Below are positions 1 through 12,400 of a stretch of DNA of 64,000 nt, piece by piece. Numbering within the stretch: position 1 is the stretch's first letter; each line of letters starts with the position of its first letter. The position numbers and the translations under genes are program-made. Below the pieces are notes generated by a model. It was not told the DNA's origin. It ran no database searches and saw only the letters and a program-made list of their open reading frames with translations. This DNA is from Halichondria panicea. Taxonomy: Eukaryota > Porifera > Demospongiae > Suberitida > Halichondriidae. The stretch covers positions 372,001-436,000 of the forward strand of contig NC_087388.1 of the NCBI RefSeq assembly GCF_963675165.1. Reading direction: 5' to 3'.

Positions 1-195
1 GTTGGGAGGAGCAGCCAGAGAGGCAGTAATCAGGTGAACCAGAGCACGTTGGAGGTCAGCCATCGAGGAATCTAAAAATGGGGGAAATATGACAAAATAA
101 AAAGAATTTCAAGGCCACAGAAACAGGAAATATCACTATTAAAGCAACTGGAGCAATACTAGAACAATTTTGGCGCCTGCTAAGCATTATAATAG

Positions 196-291
<96 letters not shown>

Positions 292-3273
292 AGACTCACT
301 CTCTTGACTGGCTCCAGTGAACAGGCCCATTAGTGGTGACAGGTGAGAAGACCGCATTGACTCTCCCAAACCATCTCCACCTCGGTTTATTAGCTCAGGG
401 TCTAGAAACGCTTGGATCAGTTGGACAAAGGTAGAGCCAACCTTCTTGGAGAGATTGCTAATCACTTGCACCAGCGACTTGGACTGCCTCTATAAATACA
501 GAGAAGTCGATTTGATACAATTTCTATATTACATGTACATAGCTGCTACTATAACTGTCTTAACACCTACACCCACACACCCACACACACACACGCCCCC
601 ACCTTCTTGATGAAGAACTCGTTGTAAGTCACCAGCCAGAGGGCTGTCCTGAAGGCGGCCTGCTTGTTCATGGCAGCCTGTCCTCCTGATGGTGTCAACA
701 CACCCAGCTCTCCATGTATACTGAGGGGGGGGGGGGGGGATTGATCCTTAAAACATTTACTGTGAAATATTAGGGTACATGCCACACCACATAAATTATG
801 AGGGGGAGGGAGGAAAAATTGATCTCATAAACACAATGTATTTTTTTTGAGAGCTCTACTATTTTCCTTTCAGTAGGAAAAAATTATTGTGGAATTTCGT
901 ACAATTCCACACGGTCACTACAACCCACCACTCGTCAGCTAGTCGAATGAATTCCTTTTCTCTGGATTTGGCAGAGGAGCCGTGTGAAGAGTGTACAGCG
1001 TTCATCCCACCCACGATACGCCCATATAAGGAAGTGAACTCTGACCCTAGCTCTGGATACGGCATGAAGGTCTGAGAATCTGGCTTGATAGAAACAGGAG
1101 CCGGCTGTGCATGCGTGGGTGGGTGGGGGGCAATGAAAGAACTCGATCAAAAAAATTACAAAAGTATTGAAACAGCAAAACTTGAATTACGGTTGCTCAA
1201 ACAAGAACTACATGTATACAAGTTTAGTTTTCTGCAAGTACAATGTACACCTAGAGTAATGTACAATGTACATGTACCAGTCAATGTATCTCTTGCAGTT
1301 GTTGTACTTACAGTGGCGAGTGCTTGGTGGAAGGGCAGTAGACAGTTGATGCCATCATTGAGAGTGTTGAAGTCAGTCGTGAGACAGGCAATGAACTTGT
1401 GGAAACTCTTCTTTTCTCTGAGAAGATGCATGGCTAGTGTTAGACCGTGACCACCAATATTGCCACCCCCCATCCACTTGTCATCCAGGATAGCATTCAC
1501 CTCAGTCAGAACAGCAAACAACTGAAGAGAGAAAAAAAAATCATGACCATTTTCATTATGTTTTTTAGGCAGTTTAGAAGTGTTGTGCCCCATTCTCCTC
1601 AGAATTATAAGTAGACAGGTAACATGTATATCGTATATACGTACTAGTTTCGTGTCCAAGGGGCTATATGGAAAACAATCTCAAACTCACAGCGTTGGTT
1701 TTGGAGGGGCTGGCTGGGTCGAGGTGTCTGGCCACTTCCTTGATGATAACCTGAGTGAGTGCTTGCTCTTCTATGTGTAGTAGCACTAGCTGACAGCCTG
1801 TAGTACTGTGTGTGTCAGTGACCTGGTCGTCACAGCAGTTACACTCGTGACCCTCAAACCAGTGCTCACACTGCATGGGAAATATTGAAAAAAGTGAACC
1901 ACACACTTGTATATGTACGTACGTGTAAATAGAACTAGCAAAGAGTCTATAAAGAGGCCAACTTCCATACCATAAATAGTTGCAAATGCCTTACTCAAAT
2001 TAGGTCCACCCCCACCCACCACACACGTCTGCAGGTCCACCTCCACCCACCACACACACACGTCTGCAGGTCCACCCCTGCCCACCACACACACACACAC
2101 ACACACACGTCTGCAGGTCCACCCCTGCCCACCACACACACACACACACACACACACGTCTGCAGGTCCACCCCTGCCCACCACACACACACACACACAC
2201 ACACACGTCTGCAGGTCCACCCCTGCCCACCACACACACACACACACACACACACGTCTGCAGGTCCACTCCCACTTACCTTAGAGATGTTATGCACAGT
2301 CTTGACCAGTCCTGCCAGCCCAAAGTTAGAGTCCTTGAGGTCCTCCATGACAGTGAGGAAATAGAGGTGGGCCAGTGGCTGCTGCATCAACTTGTTCTGT
2401 GTGCATGAGAAAAACATAATTGCGTAGTAATTATCCGCTCAAAAATCGATTTTTATTTTATTTATCGGTCATAAAAATAATGCTTGATTTCTACTCTTGT
2501 GAGCACATAATTATGTGATTCGGAAAAAGCAAAAAGAAGAAGACTGATTTAAGAGTTGCCAGTGAGGTCAAAATTCCCTCATATAGTACGTATACATACA
2601 TGTAGACGCACATGTACTTATGGAAGCTATAATATCTTACAACAGCTAGCTACTCACTTCAGAGGAGGGAGATGGAGAGATGTAGTCACAGAGCTGGTAG
2701 AAGGTCGGCACGTAAGGGCTAGACCGTCCCAGTTCAGGGTTAGAGCACAGCACCTTGGTGATCAACTTGTGGGCCTGAACGAGAGGAAATCTCTGTCAAA
2801 TATACTATACACCACAGAAGCAAACACAGTACCGTATTGTATCCTTAGGATGATAATAAGCAGTTTTAGAATACTGACGGATACAGGCATATACAAGTAC
2901 TAAATGCATATTTTAGTTTTGAAATTGGACGTTCCCAACACAAGTTATAAACTATCAAAGTTATCTATGAAAACAGGTCTGGTTTAGAAAATCACCCACT
3001 TTGTAATATCAGAAAATGGGCCCGAAATAAATCACTGATCTAACCCCACCATAATCATTGTAGTAGCTACACGTAGCTCACCTCAGTCTTGTTGTAGAAG
3101 AGCAGCACTGATTGTATAGGGTCCTCAGTGCTCTTAATACTCGTGAGTATGATTCGACGAAGATAGAACTTGAACAGAGCGGTGGGTAGCAAGGCAGCCA
3201 GCTTGCTCAGAGTGAGGTGTTCTGGACTCTCTGGCTCCCCCAGCACGGCATTCAGGTCTTCTGAGTACTCAAA

Positions 3274-3337
<64 letters not shown>

Positions 3338-6300
3338 AGGGGGGGGGGTAGACTGATTAAAAGCTAGCATGCTATCCGTTTTAAACCCTGCATTATAATT
3401 ATGCAGATTCTACTATAGTCTACAGCTTGTACATAACTACAGTATCATTATCTACAGGAAGTAAAACACTGTAGAATGGAAAGTACCACATGTAACAACG
3501 ATCTTTTTACATCAGAGTGACTATTCTCACCTCATAGATGCCATCCATAATATAGGTGGCCTGCCATTTCTTCTGACCATTAGCCAGCTCTAGGAACCAC
3601 TCCATGTCCTGGCTGTGGTACACGGTACGATACTGAGAGAAGGAGTGGGAGAGTAGACCCTCGAGTATCCCCCGGGCTTGAGGGAGGTCCCACAGTGGGA
3701 GAAGGGGAAGTCCCTCCATGATGGCCGCCGCTAGATGCTCCAGTCGGGGAGCAGAGCCTTGGAGCTGTGTGGAGGCAACAAAAAAGGAGTGAGTGCATGG
3801 AGGCAGCAAAGGAGAAGAGAGTGTGTGGAGGCAGCAAAGACAGAGACGAAAACAATCGATATAATACATGCACATACGTACGAAACATTACTTGCCATTT
3901 ACGTTATAATAATTATGTTAGAGACTGTATATAATAGGCATGAAAATTAATATTTTTCTACACATGTACATGTACATGTTGTCAACAGCTACATGTACGT
4001 AAGACTACTTGACACAGGAAGACACTCACTTCACATCTTGTGTTGAAGAACTTATTGAAGACGCCATTGAATGTGTGTAGTCCACATTGGTAGGTCCCTA
4101 CGTCCCCCAGTGGTCGGCAGCGGACCATCAGATAGAGGAGGTGCATGGCTGAATGCTGAGCCTCTGTCCTAGGGGAGCGACTCGTGTATAGGTGCTCACG
4201 TAGAGACGGCATTGACATCTGAAAGAGGAGGGGGGGGGGGGGGGGGGGGGGGGAAGAGGAGAAACGGTGGTTTATATTCTTCAGTAATAGCTAAAATAAA
4301 GGCAAGTACTCTATTGACAAACGTACGTAGATACAGCAGGGCTACATGTAATAGCAACAGATACTAATTTGCTATCAGTGTATAAACGCACACAGATCTA
4401 TACAATTATACAGTAGTCAGACACTTACAACATCTCTGTATGCCTTGAACCAGATCTTAACTTGCTCCACTTCTTTCTCCAGCAACTGCCTTTCTCCCTG
4501 AGCAAAGTAAGTCATGCTAATGAAAGCTATAGCCTTGAACAGCGTGCTAATGATAAAGCTGCTCAGAGCCTCAGAGCAGCCCAAGAGATCACTCCCATCT
4601 TCCACACTAGCCAGCAGAGACTTGGTGGTGTCAGCAGGAGAGGCCAGGGAAGTTAGAGTGAGAACAGCATCCTCGAATTGGTCGAGAGGGCGTAGAATTG
4701 ACACCAGCTTGGCTAGGTTGAGCTTGTGGATGTACACATACACGTGCAGGACAGCAAGACGCTGTACTGGAGTACGGTTTTCGAGGTCCCCAAAAGCAGC
4801 TCTGCGAACTTTGTCACTTGTTCCAGAGTTGCCGAATTCAAGGAGTAGTTTTTGGTGAGTGAAGTCCTCTACGTATTTGACCCAGTGAGAGTTGAGAGAG
4901 AGCAGTGCCTTCAGTCCGACAGAGAGGGGGGTGCTCTCATCACCCTGTGTGTGTGATATATGTGTGTGTGATATATGTGTGTGTGTGGGTGTGTGTGGGG
5001 GGCGGATATTGTACATACAGTACCCAACATTACAGACAATTTAGATATCTTATAACTACGTAACAGTTCAAAGTACAGACACACTTACAATACAGTTACA
5101 CTGTATGTATTCGTAAATATAAAGCATCATAAAGCATCATCAGTGTACCTGTGAGACTTCAGAAAGCCTGGCGATCAGACTCTTGAATAGACTGCTCATG
5201 GTCTGGGCCCTGTCCTGCTCTGAGCACTGCAATACAGACAGTAGGTCATCAGCTGCATCAATGCTCTGGTTGAAGTCCCGCTGAGTCTGGTCTACCAAAC
5301 GCTCAATACCGCTAGAAACTTGAGCAAAATATGGGAATTTCGGAGGAGAGAGAATCTCCTTGCTTTCCTTATGGGCTGACGTGTCGTTTGCAATTCGTAG
5401 CATCGTGATTTCTGGGAGTTTGGGGATGGGAGACACTCGAAGGATATCGAGGAAGAGCTTGATCGTATCTTGTGTGGAGTCTGGGTCGAAGAGAACATCA
5501 ATGTTCATTCCTTTGTTCATTTCTTGGACCATATAGACGAGGAAATCGACAAACAAACTCTTGAAATTGGTCTGCAAGTTGTCAATCACGTTTGGCGACT
5601 CGTGCTGCTGTGCGTGTAGAGCAGCCTTCTCTAAATACTCAACCATTACGCTCGGTGTCCAGTAAGAGTTGAATCTCTGGCACAAAACCTCACCCACTCC
5701 TTTATCAAAGAATAGTCTCTCCAAAGCACGATTTCTCTCTGGTATCCTCATGGCAGTGTTGAATGGCGACTCCGGGTGCTCTCGGAAATAGACACGCGAG
5801 GAAATGGCAGGGATAGCTTCGTGGAGGAGGGCACTCAGATGAGGGGCTATGGAATGATCAGGGAGCGATGATTTGCCGTAGCATTGCCTGAACCAATCCC
5901 GTATGTCCAACACACCTCCTCGTGGACTGTAGCCAATCATTTCGAGATAGTTAAAGTCCCAGCCTGGTAGAAACATGACTGGGTAGCAGGGGCTCGTCGG
6001 TCTGCAGGTCTGAAAGTGGAGCAGCAGTGCAAATAGTTTCTTTCCAGAGGCGTATTTGCTTTCGTTCTCTTCGATCATGATTCTCAAGTGATTGACAAGT
6101 TCTTTGGTAGTGTCTTCCATGTTGACTATGACCACTAGTACGCGCTGTGTACTCGAGAGCGCAAAGCTCTTCAAGAGGTCGTTAACATTCGTAAAGGATG
6201 TGATTGAGGACATTTTGTGTACAACTAGTTCCTGTGTGTTTGTGAAGACTAGCTCTCGTAGTAGAGATTTGTTGTCACCGCCAGGGCTTCGTTGATGGTC

Positions 6301-6382
6301 GGGGGTGGGGTACTGGGCGGGGAGTTGGTGTAGGGGGGAGGAGGATCGCATGAAGCACACCAGCTTGTTAGCCGCACATGAG

Positions 6383-6425
<43 letters not shown>

Positions 6426-9400
6426 GGATGAGATCATGTGATAAAACTCACTGAGCTAGAGCTACAAATGAAGATGTACAATTGAAATTTTATGCTCTAT
6501 AAAATGCATTTATAGGCACTCATAGTTAGCTAGCAACCTCCCCTCTCCGTATTTAGAGGGGGAAATGTAAGCTAGCTGATCTTTTGAGGACTACAAATGC
6601 GTCAAAAAGAAGGCGCCATTTAATCAAAGTTGACAAGCAGAGTACAGAGACTATAGCAACTATATGTGCACTTACTCTTGCTCCTCTAGTTTCTTCGACT
6701 GTGTCTCGAGCAGCTCCCTCAGACTGAAGTGGTGCTGATGGTTCAGATAGGACTGGATGAAGGAGGCAGGGATTCTCCTGTGATGCATACACAAAGCCTC
6801 AGAGGTCATCAACTGCATCACTCTCTTACACAAGTACCGCACAAGCCAATGTGTGAGCATCGATATGACCATACACGCATTTGCTGACGTGGATGGAACG
6901 TCAAGTGTTTTGGCATAGTGGAGTAGGTCTAGAGCATCTTTGACAGCATTGTGAATGACTTGAGTGACCTCTGTCTTTGATTCCATGCTCATTAGACGTA
7001 GGATTTGACCAGAGAACTCAGAGTCGAGCATAATGATCTCCATCACCTCGGCAGTGTCTGCACGAACCTCATCGTCGGAATACTGTACAGGGAGAGGGGA
7101 GGCATAATATACATACACAGGGGGTACTAACAGTACATGCATAAGACTTTAGAAAAGCTAAACAGATTAACTACAGACATAATTATACATACTGTCAAAG
7201 AGAAGCATAGAAATTGCCTACATACATAATTATACATGTAGCATGCTAAATCTACAACTACAGCTAACAAGTTTTAGTAATACAATACACACAATAAATT
7301 ATATATGCGATTTCAAAGCACATTATTTGACTCCTAAGAAGCTTCTACACAGCAATGGCTATACTGTCACTCAGACCACACTCACTGAGGGTATCTGGAA
7401 TCCAGCATTTTCCTTGAGAGCTCTCATGAGTGCCTGCATCAATCGCTCTCTTACGTCAGTGGGCTGAGTCTGACCAGATAGGGGGCTGTGTTGACCCTCA
7501 TAGTCATGCTTGAGGGGAGGCAGCAGACTCATGAGTAGCGAGTAGAGTGTCTCCTTCTGAAGGCCATACAGAGATGTGGACCCACTGATCTGCTCAACAA
7601 ACTCTCCAGCCTGAAAGAAAAGGAGGGTAATAATATTAAAGGCTATCACTGCATGCCCTGAATACAAACTGACAATAGCACACATTTTTTTTTGTAAATA
7701 GTCTCGCAAAATTTGTTCTTTTCTGGCGCTGTAATTATATCAAGTACGGTATAATGACCTTCTGCATAGCAGCCTTGAGGACAGCGGCCATTGCAGGTGG
7801 TACATTGCACAGTGTGGCCTCTAGTACCAGCTCATGGGAGAGGTAGTACTTCTCAAAACGGTTCAAGAATGGCGGAGGGATGCTCTCGACTTCGCTTTGT
7901 TTGACGACCACCACACAATCGAAGTCACTGTGCACTCGGCAAGGCTTGATGTGAGCGCCAATGGCAATGTTGGCATAGTAACGAGGCCCAGACGCAGCGT
8001 CGATACGATGGAAACGTCTATTGAAGAGATCGTAGAAGCTCTCGTGAATGGAGTCAGTTTGAGAGAGGACTACAGTGTGGCCCTCGGTGACAGAGTGTCT
8101 GATGGCAGCTATAGTGTTCACCTGAAGAGGAGAGGGTAGTATGCATAGTGGGGAGGGTAGTATGCATAGTGGGGAGGGTAGTATGCATAGTGGGGAGGGT
8201 AGTATGCATAGTGGGGAGGGTAGTATGCATAGTGGGGAGGGTACAATACACTGTACAATATATATATATCAACAGATTATCGAGAGTATTGAAGAGTTAT
8301 CACAGTTAGCAATTTAATTGCATTTCAAAATTATGAATTACGTATTTGAAACACAAGTAAATGTGCACTATTCCACTGCACTAATATAATAGTAGCATGA
8401 ATCAAAGTACATGCAGCACAGCTATCAATAGTAAACTGACAAACAGCTATCCACTATAAAGTTATACTCACTTTCTGCAGTTCAGCATCTCCAGGGAAGT
8501 CACTGCACACATACACTCGTGTGTTGCTCCTCTGTAGTACGCCAGTCGAGAAGAGAAGTCGTACAAGTGAGCCGTCATCGCTTGAATCAATGATCAGCTT
8601 GTACCTCATCTCGTTCTCAGCCCCAGCGTCCTCGGGGTGGTCAAGCATGGTGGAGACTAGAATGTCTAGAATGTTCCGGGACATCACTTGGTTGGGAGTA
8701 GAGTTGACCTGGAGAGTTTGTGTATATTAGTGATATGTTTTGGACAAGCTACATGTATAGACTTCGTAATAGTTTCTTTTTAAGGTTAAGTTATTGCCTA
8801 TTACCTGTATGTGTACGATACAATCAGCCTAACAAAGACATATGCAATGGTGTGGACAGAAACAATGTGAAACATGTACCAAGAAATTTCCCAAAAAGTA
8901 ATTGTAACCCCCCCCCCACACACGCACGCACACACACACACACACACACCCACCCACACCCACCCACACCCACACAGATGACTTACTGCTCTGAGGAATA
9001 GCTTGCAGATGTACTCAAAGTCTTCATTGTTGACTCCATTGAAGTTCCTCTCCAGGGCCTCCATAACCAGCTGAGGGTCGAGCATGTCCTTACGCTTACG
9101 ACGAAGGTAAGAGATGAAATTGATGAAATCTCGAAGGCCAAAGAATCGTGCAAAACGCGGCTTTGACATGAGAGTGAGATACGGAGTACAGAAGTTAGCC
9201 ACGATAGTCATGTCCTTTCTAAGTTCTGGAGGTGGCATTTCAGGTGTACTGCAAAGACAGCCTTTAGCCAGAGTGGTGAGTTCTTCACGGGTGGCTTCAG
9301 GGCGGAACAGACTGACTGCTCGATTTGTTTTAGCTGCGTCCAGAACGTGGTTACTGATGGCCACAAAAGAGACTTCCTGCGTGTCCAGGAAGTAGTGTAG

Positions 9401-12400
9401 TACCTTGAGGCTTTCGTGGCTCTCCTCTGGTAGGCCTGCCTCGTCCATAAAGACCACACAGTAGACTGGCAGTGGAATAGTCTGGTGAGTGCGTTGACGA
9501 TTGATAGCTCGACTGAAAACTGTCGTGATCTCCTTAGAAGTTGTACGTCGAGAGCATTGGTAGATCTGAGGATCGAGGGCTTTGAAAATCTCAGTTTCTC
9601 TGAACTGTGGGACTTTGGATTCTTGTCCCTTCAAGTTTGCCAGTGTGAGGTTAAAGGAGAGTGTTTTGGAGGAGCCTGGAGAGCCGACAATGACCAGTGG
9701 GGTGTGGGTCATGGTACACACTATGGTTGCAAATAGGTTCTCTTTCAGAGCTCGAGTCTTGGCAATGCCTGTGGGCAGATCGATGTGATTAATGTACCAA
9801 TCGAGCTCCTCCTTGAAAGTCTTGGTGAAGGAAAGTTGAGAGGGGGCCATTTCGTGGTCTAAAATTTCACTATACTTCTTTCGATACGCGTTGTTCAAAC
9901 GTAGATAGTAGACAAGGCCCAGGGCAACGGCTACGGCGCGTACATTGTAGTCGCACAGTGTTCCAAAAGGCTGGTATTTCATGTACATCTTATAGAGCCA
10001 TTTGTAGAAGGTAAACACTCTCTGAATATCCCTCTGAGATACACAGCTCCGGGAATACTCGGATGCCTTAGCATCGGAAAGACCGATATCCTTGAGCTGT
10101 TCGAGAGCATACTTCCTCATAAGGTTCTGACTAAGCACGATGAGTTCTGTGAGATTAGCCAGATCAGCATTAGCGGTGTCGTCTTGATTCGAAAGCTTCA
10201 TTTTGGCGAGGATATAGTCTCTCTCTTGCTGTTCCCCGAGTGCCCCATAGTCCCACATGAGGCAACGTATGGTGGGATGAAGCTGTCGGACATAGTAAGT
10301 TCCTCTTATCCAAGTCTCCTGACTCCCGTGGGCAGCCAGGCTGTTCCCACGGTGAGGGTTGCAAGCACCCACGATAAATATGTTGCTGGGGATAGGCTGA
10401 GTGGGTGGAGGACCAGGGAGGAAAATGATAAATTATTTATGTTAGTATACAATTGTCTATGAAATATCACACACGACATATTGAAAGTGAAATTAAATTA
10501 ATTTAATTATGCAGGTAACAGGTACTACACGTAGCTGGCATAATATAGCAGTACAAATTAATGTCAAGTAATAGAAAATTTAACTTAAAATTTACATGTT
10601 AAAATATGTTAAACAACTGACCTCTCCTTCGAGTGTTCTGTCGATGATGACCTCTTTGAAGAGACCAAGACACGACGATGTGTTCACTTCATCCACAAAC
10701 ACCTACACAAACAATGGTATGTATAACACAACTAGCCGTAATACTGATATCATTACTTGATACGACGATAATACTACGACTTTCGCTTGTTTCCATGCTT
10801 TCACCCGGGGTAATTAGAAAATCAGCAACCGTTTGTGCCAAATTGTCCTTTAATATAAACTAGCAACTTTACAATCTAGCAAATGTTCTTTGATCTAGTA
10901 GCTATAACTATCGTTGATACTACTTGTTATACATGACTATTACCGTGATGAAGGGCACTTTGACTTGTGTAGTGAATCTCTCGTACGCTTTCTGCAACAT
11001 TTTAGCCGTCTCGAAGATGGGCAAAAAGAATTCAATAATCTCAGATGGTTGCAGGGCTGAAAAATAAAAAAATATAAAGTACACAAGATCGTTGAACTAT
11101 TATAACTGAACAAATGGTCTTATTTCGTAGTCGTATGATGCTCTTCAATATGAAATATACGAATATTTCCACATATGGATATTGTACCTGCATGTACGTT
11201 GAGCTTGAAGAACAAAGTACGCACTCGACAGTTGAGGAACTTGTACAGGAGGCGGGTGATGTCCTGTGTGTGTGGGATCAACAAAACGGTGAAACCGAAT
11301 ACAAAGTTACAATCCCCTAAAAAAGCTAAGTATTTAATCTCAGGGTGAGGCCGATAACTGAAAAGCCCTGCCTAACACAGTATACACAACAATCCAAAAC
11401 TCAGTAAAAAAACCTTAAAAATGTTTTAAAACTAACAACTTGACCACACACACCTTTGAATTGTCCTTGAACTGTGCTGATGCCACCATTTGCGAGACTG
11501 TGAGGCGTCCATCATCATCCTCTGAGCGTGGCTCTAACACGGACAATATGGGGTCTCCGGCAAGCTCCATCAGATGGTCTCTGATGACAGAAAAGAATTG
11601 CTTCTCTCCTTCCCCAGGTAGAGGTATCTCAGCAATCTGCATCAGGTCATCCTCACGTAGGCTACTGCTGTCTGCAAAGGAGAGGACTGACTCCATACTG
11701 CCAGAGTGCTTCTTGAAGGAGGAGGGAGGGAGCTCTGCATGTGTGTGTGTGTGTGTGTGTGTGGGGGGGGGGGGGGGGAGGAATGACATTGATGTAGACC
11801 ACACACATGTATCTGATGAAGTGCCTAGATGCTATATATTTCATGACAATAAGGATTAAATGTTAAAATTTAATAAGTGTTAAATCAGTGATAAACATCG
11901 CAGCAAATAAGAATACCTAAAGTAGTGATCCTATAATTATAATGACACCACTCTGTGTTACTTATGTATCACTGGTACCATACAATAAACTATATAATTA
12001 TGAGTATAGCCTCCCACCTTGAATCTTCCCCTTGATGAAGTCCATGATCCTTTCCTTGTACACATTCCAAGTGTTAAACAGTGAGTAGTTCCATAGTCTG
12101 GAGAGCATCTCAATGAGTGCAGTCTTCCCCACTCCCGTCTCTCCCTCGATAATGACAGGGACTCCCCCCTGAGCACGCTCGTGAATGTTGAGCATCTTGA
12201 GTGCAAAGTCAAGTGTGAGAACGTAACGACACTCGTCAACAATGGCGAGTCTGCCCTTCTTGTTCAGAGGAACGTCCAGAGCCCTCGAGAGGAGAGAGTC
12301 GAGGCAATCACGAGAGTACAGGTCACTGTTATAAGCAAAGAGATTACAAAGAGTGTTAATAGCGTTTATCTAACATGCATTGTGCACACAATACCATTAT

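Larger units (their letters stand above)
1..4944 (-). other. RNF213-like gene: C-terminal exons, no RING or RZ finger seen
   Basis: Exons 4429-4944, 4030-4218, 3531-3764, 3082-3273, 2658-2774, 2280-2396, 1691-1870, 1312-1521, 925-1071, 603-707, 300-483 and 1-71 (open at the left edge). The acceptor of 603-707 and the donor of 925-1071 are weak and were chosen to keep phase. The sequence is helical. The only cysteine cluster is [16 protein letters not shown] in 1691-1870, which lacks RING spacing. By position, the human RING would fall near exons 4429-4944 and 4030-4218; none is there, and the introns between do not encode one. An RZ-type finger could still lie beyond the left edge. Confidence 0.65.

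Noticed and set aside
1691-1870. Cysteine/histidine cluster [16 protein letters not shown] as the missing RING or RZ finger
   Set aside because: Spacing does not fit C3HC4 RING, and no second CxxC pair follows; too short to call a zinc finger.
1786-2417. Overlapping open frames rich in CVCVCVC and WTCRR
   Set aside because: They translate the 56-bp (CA)-rich minisatellite in an intron of the RNF213-like gene; not a protein.
8128-8244. Regular 21-bp repeats as a CRISPR-like array
   Set aside because: No spacers between units, and the setting is an intron of an animal gene.
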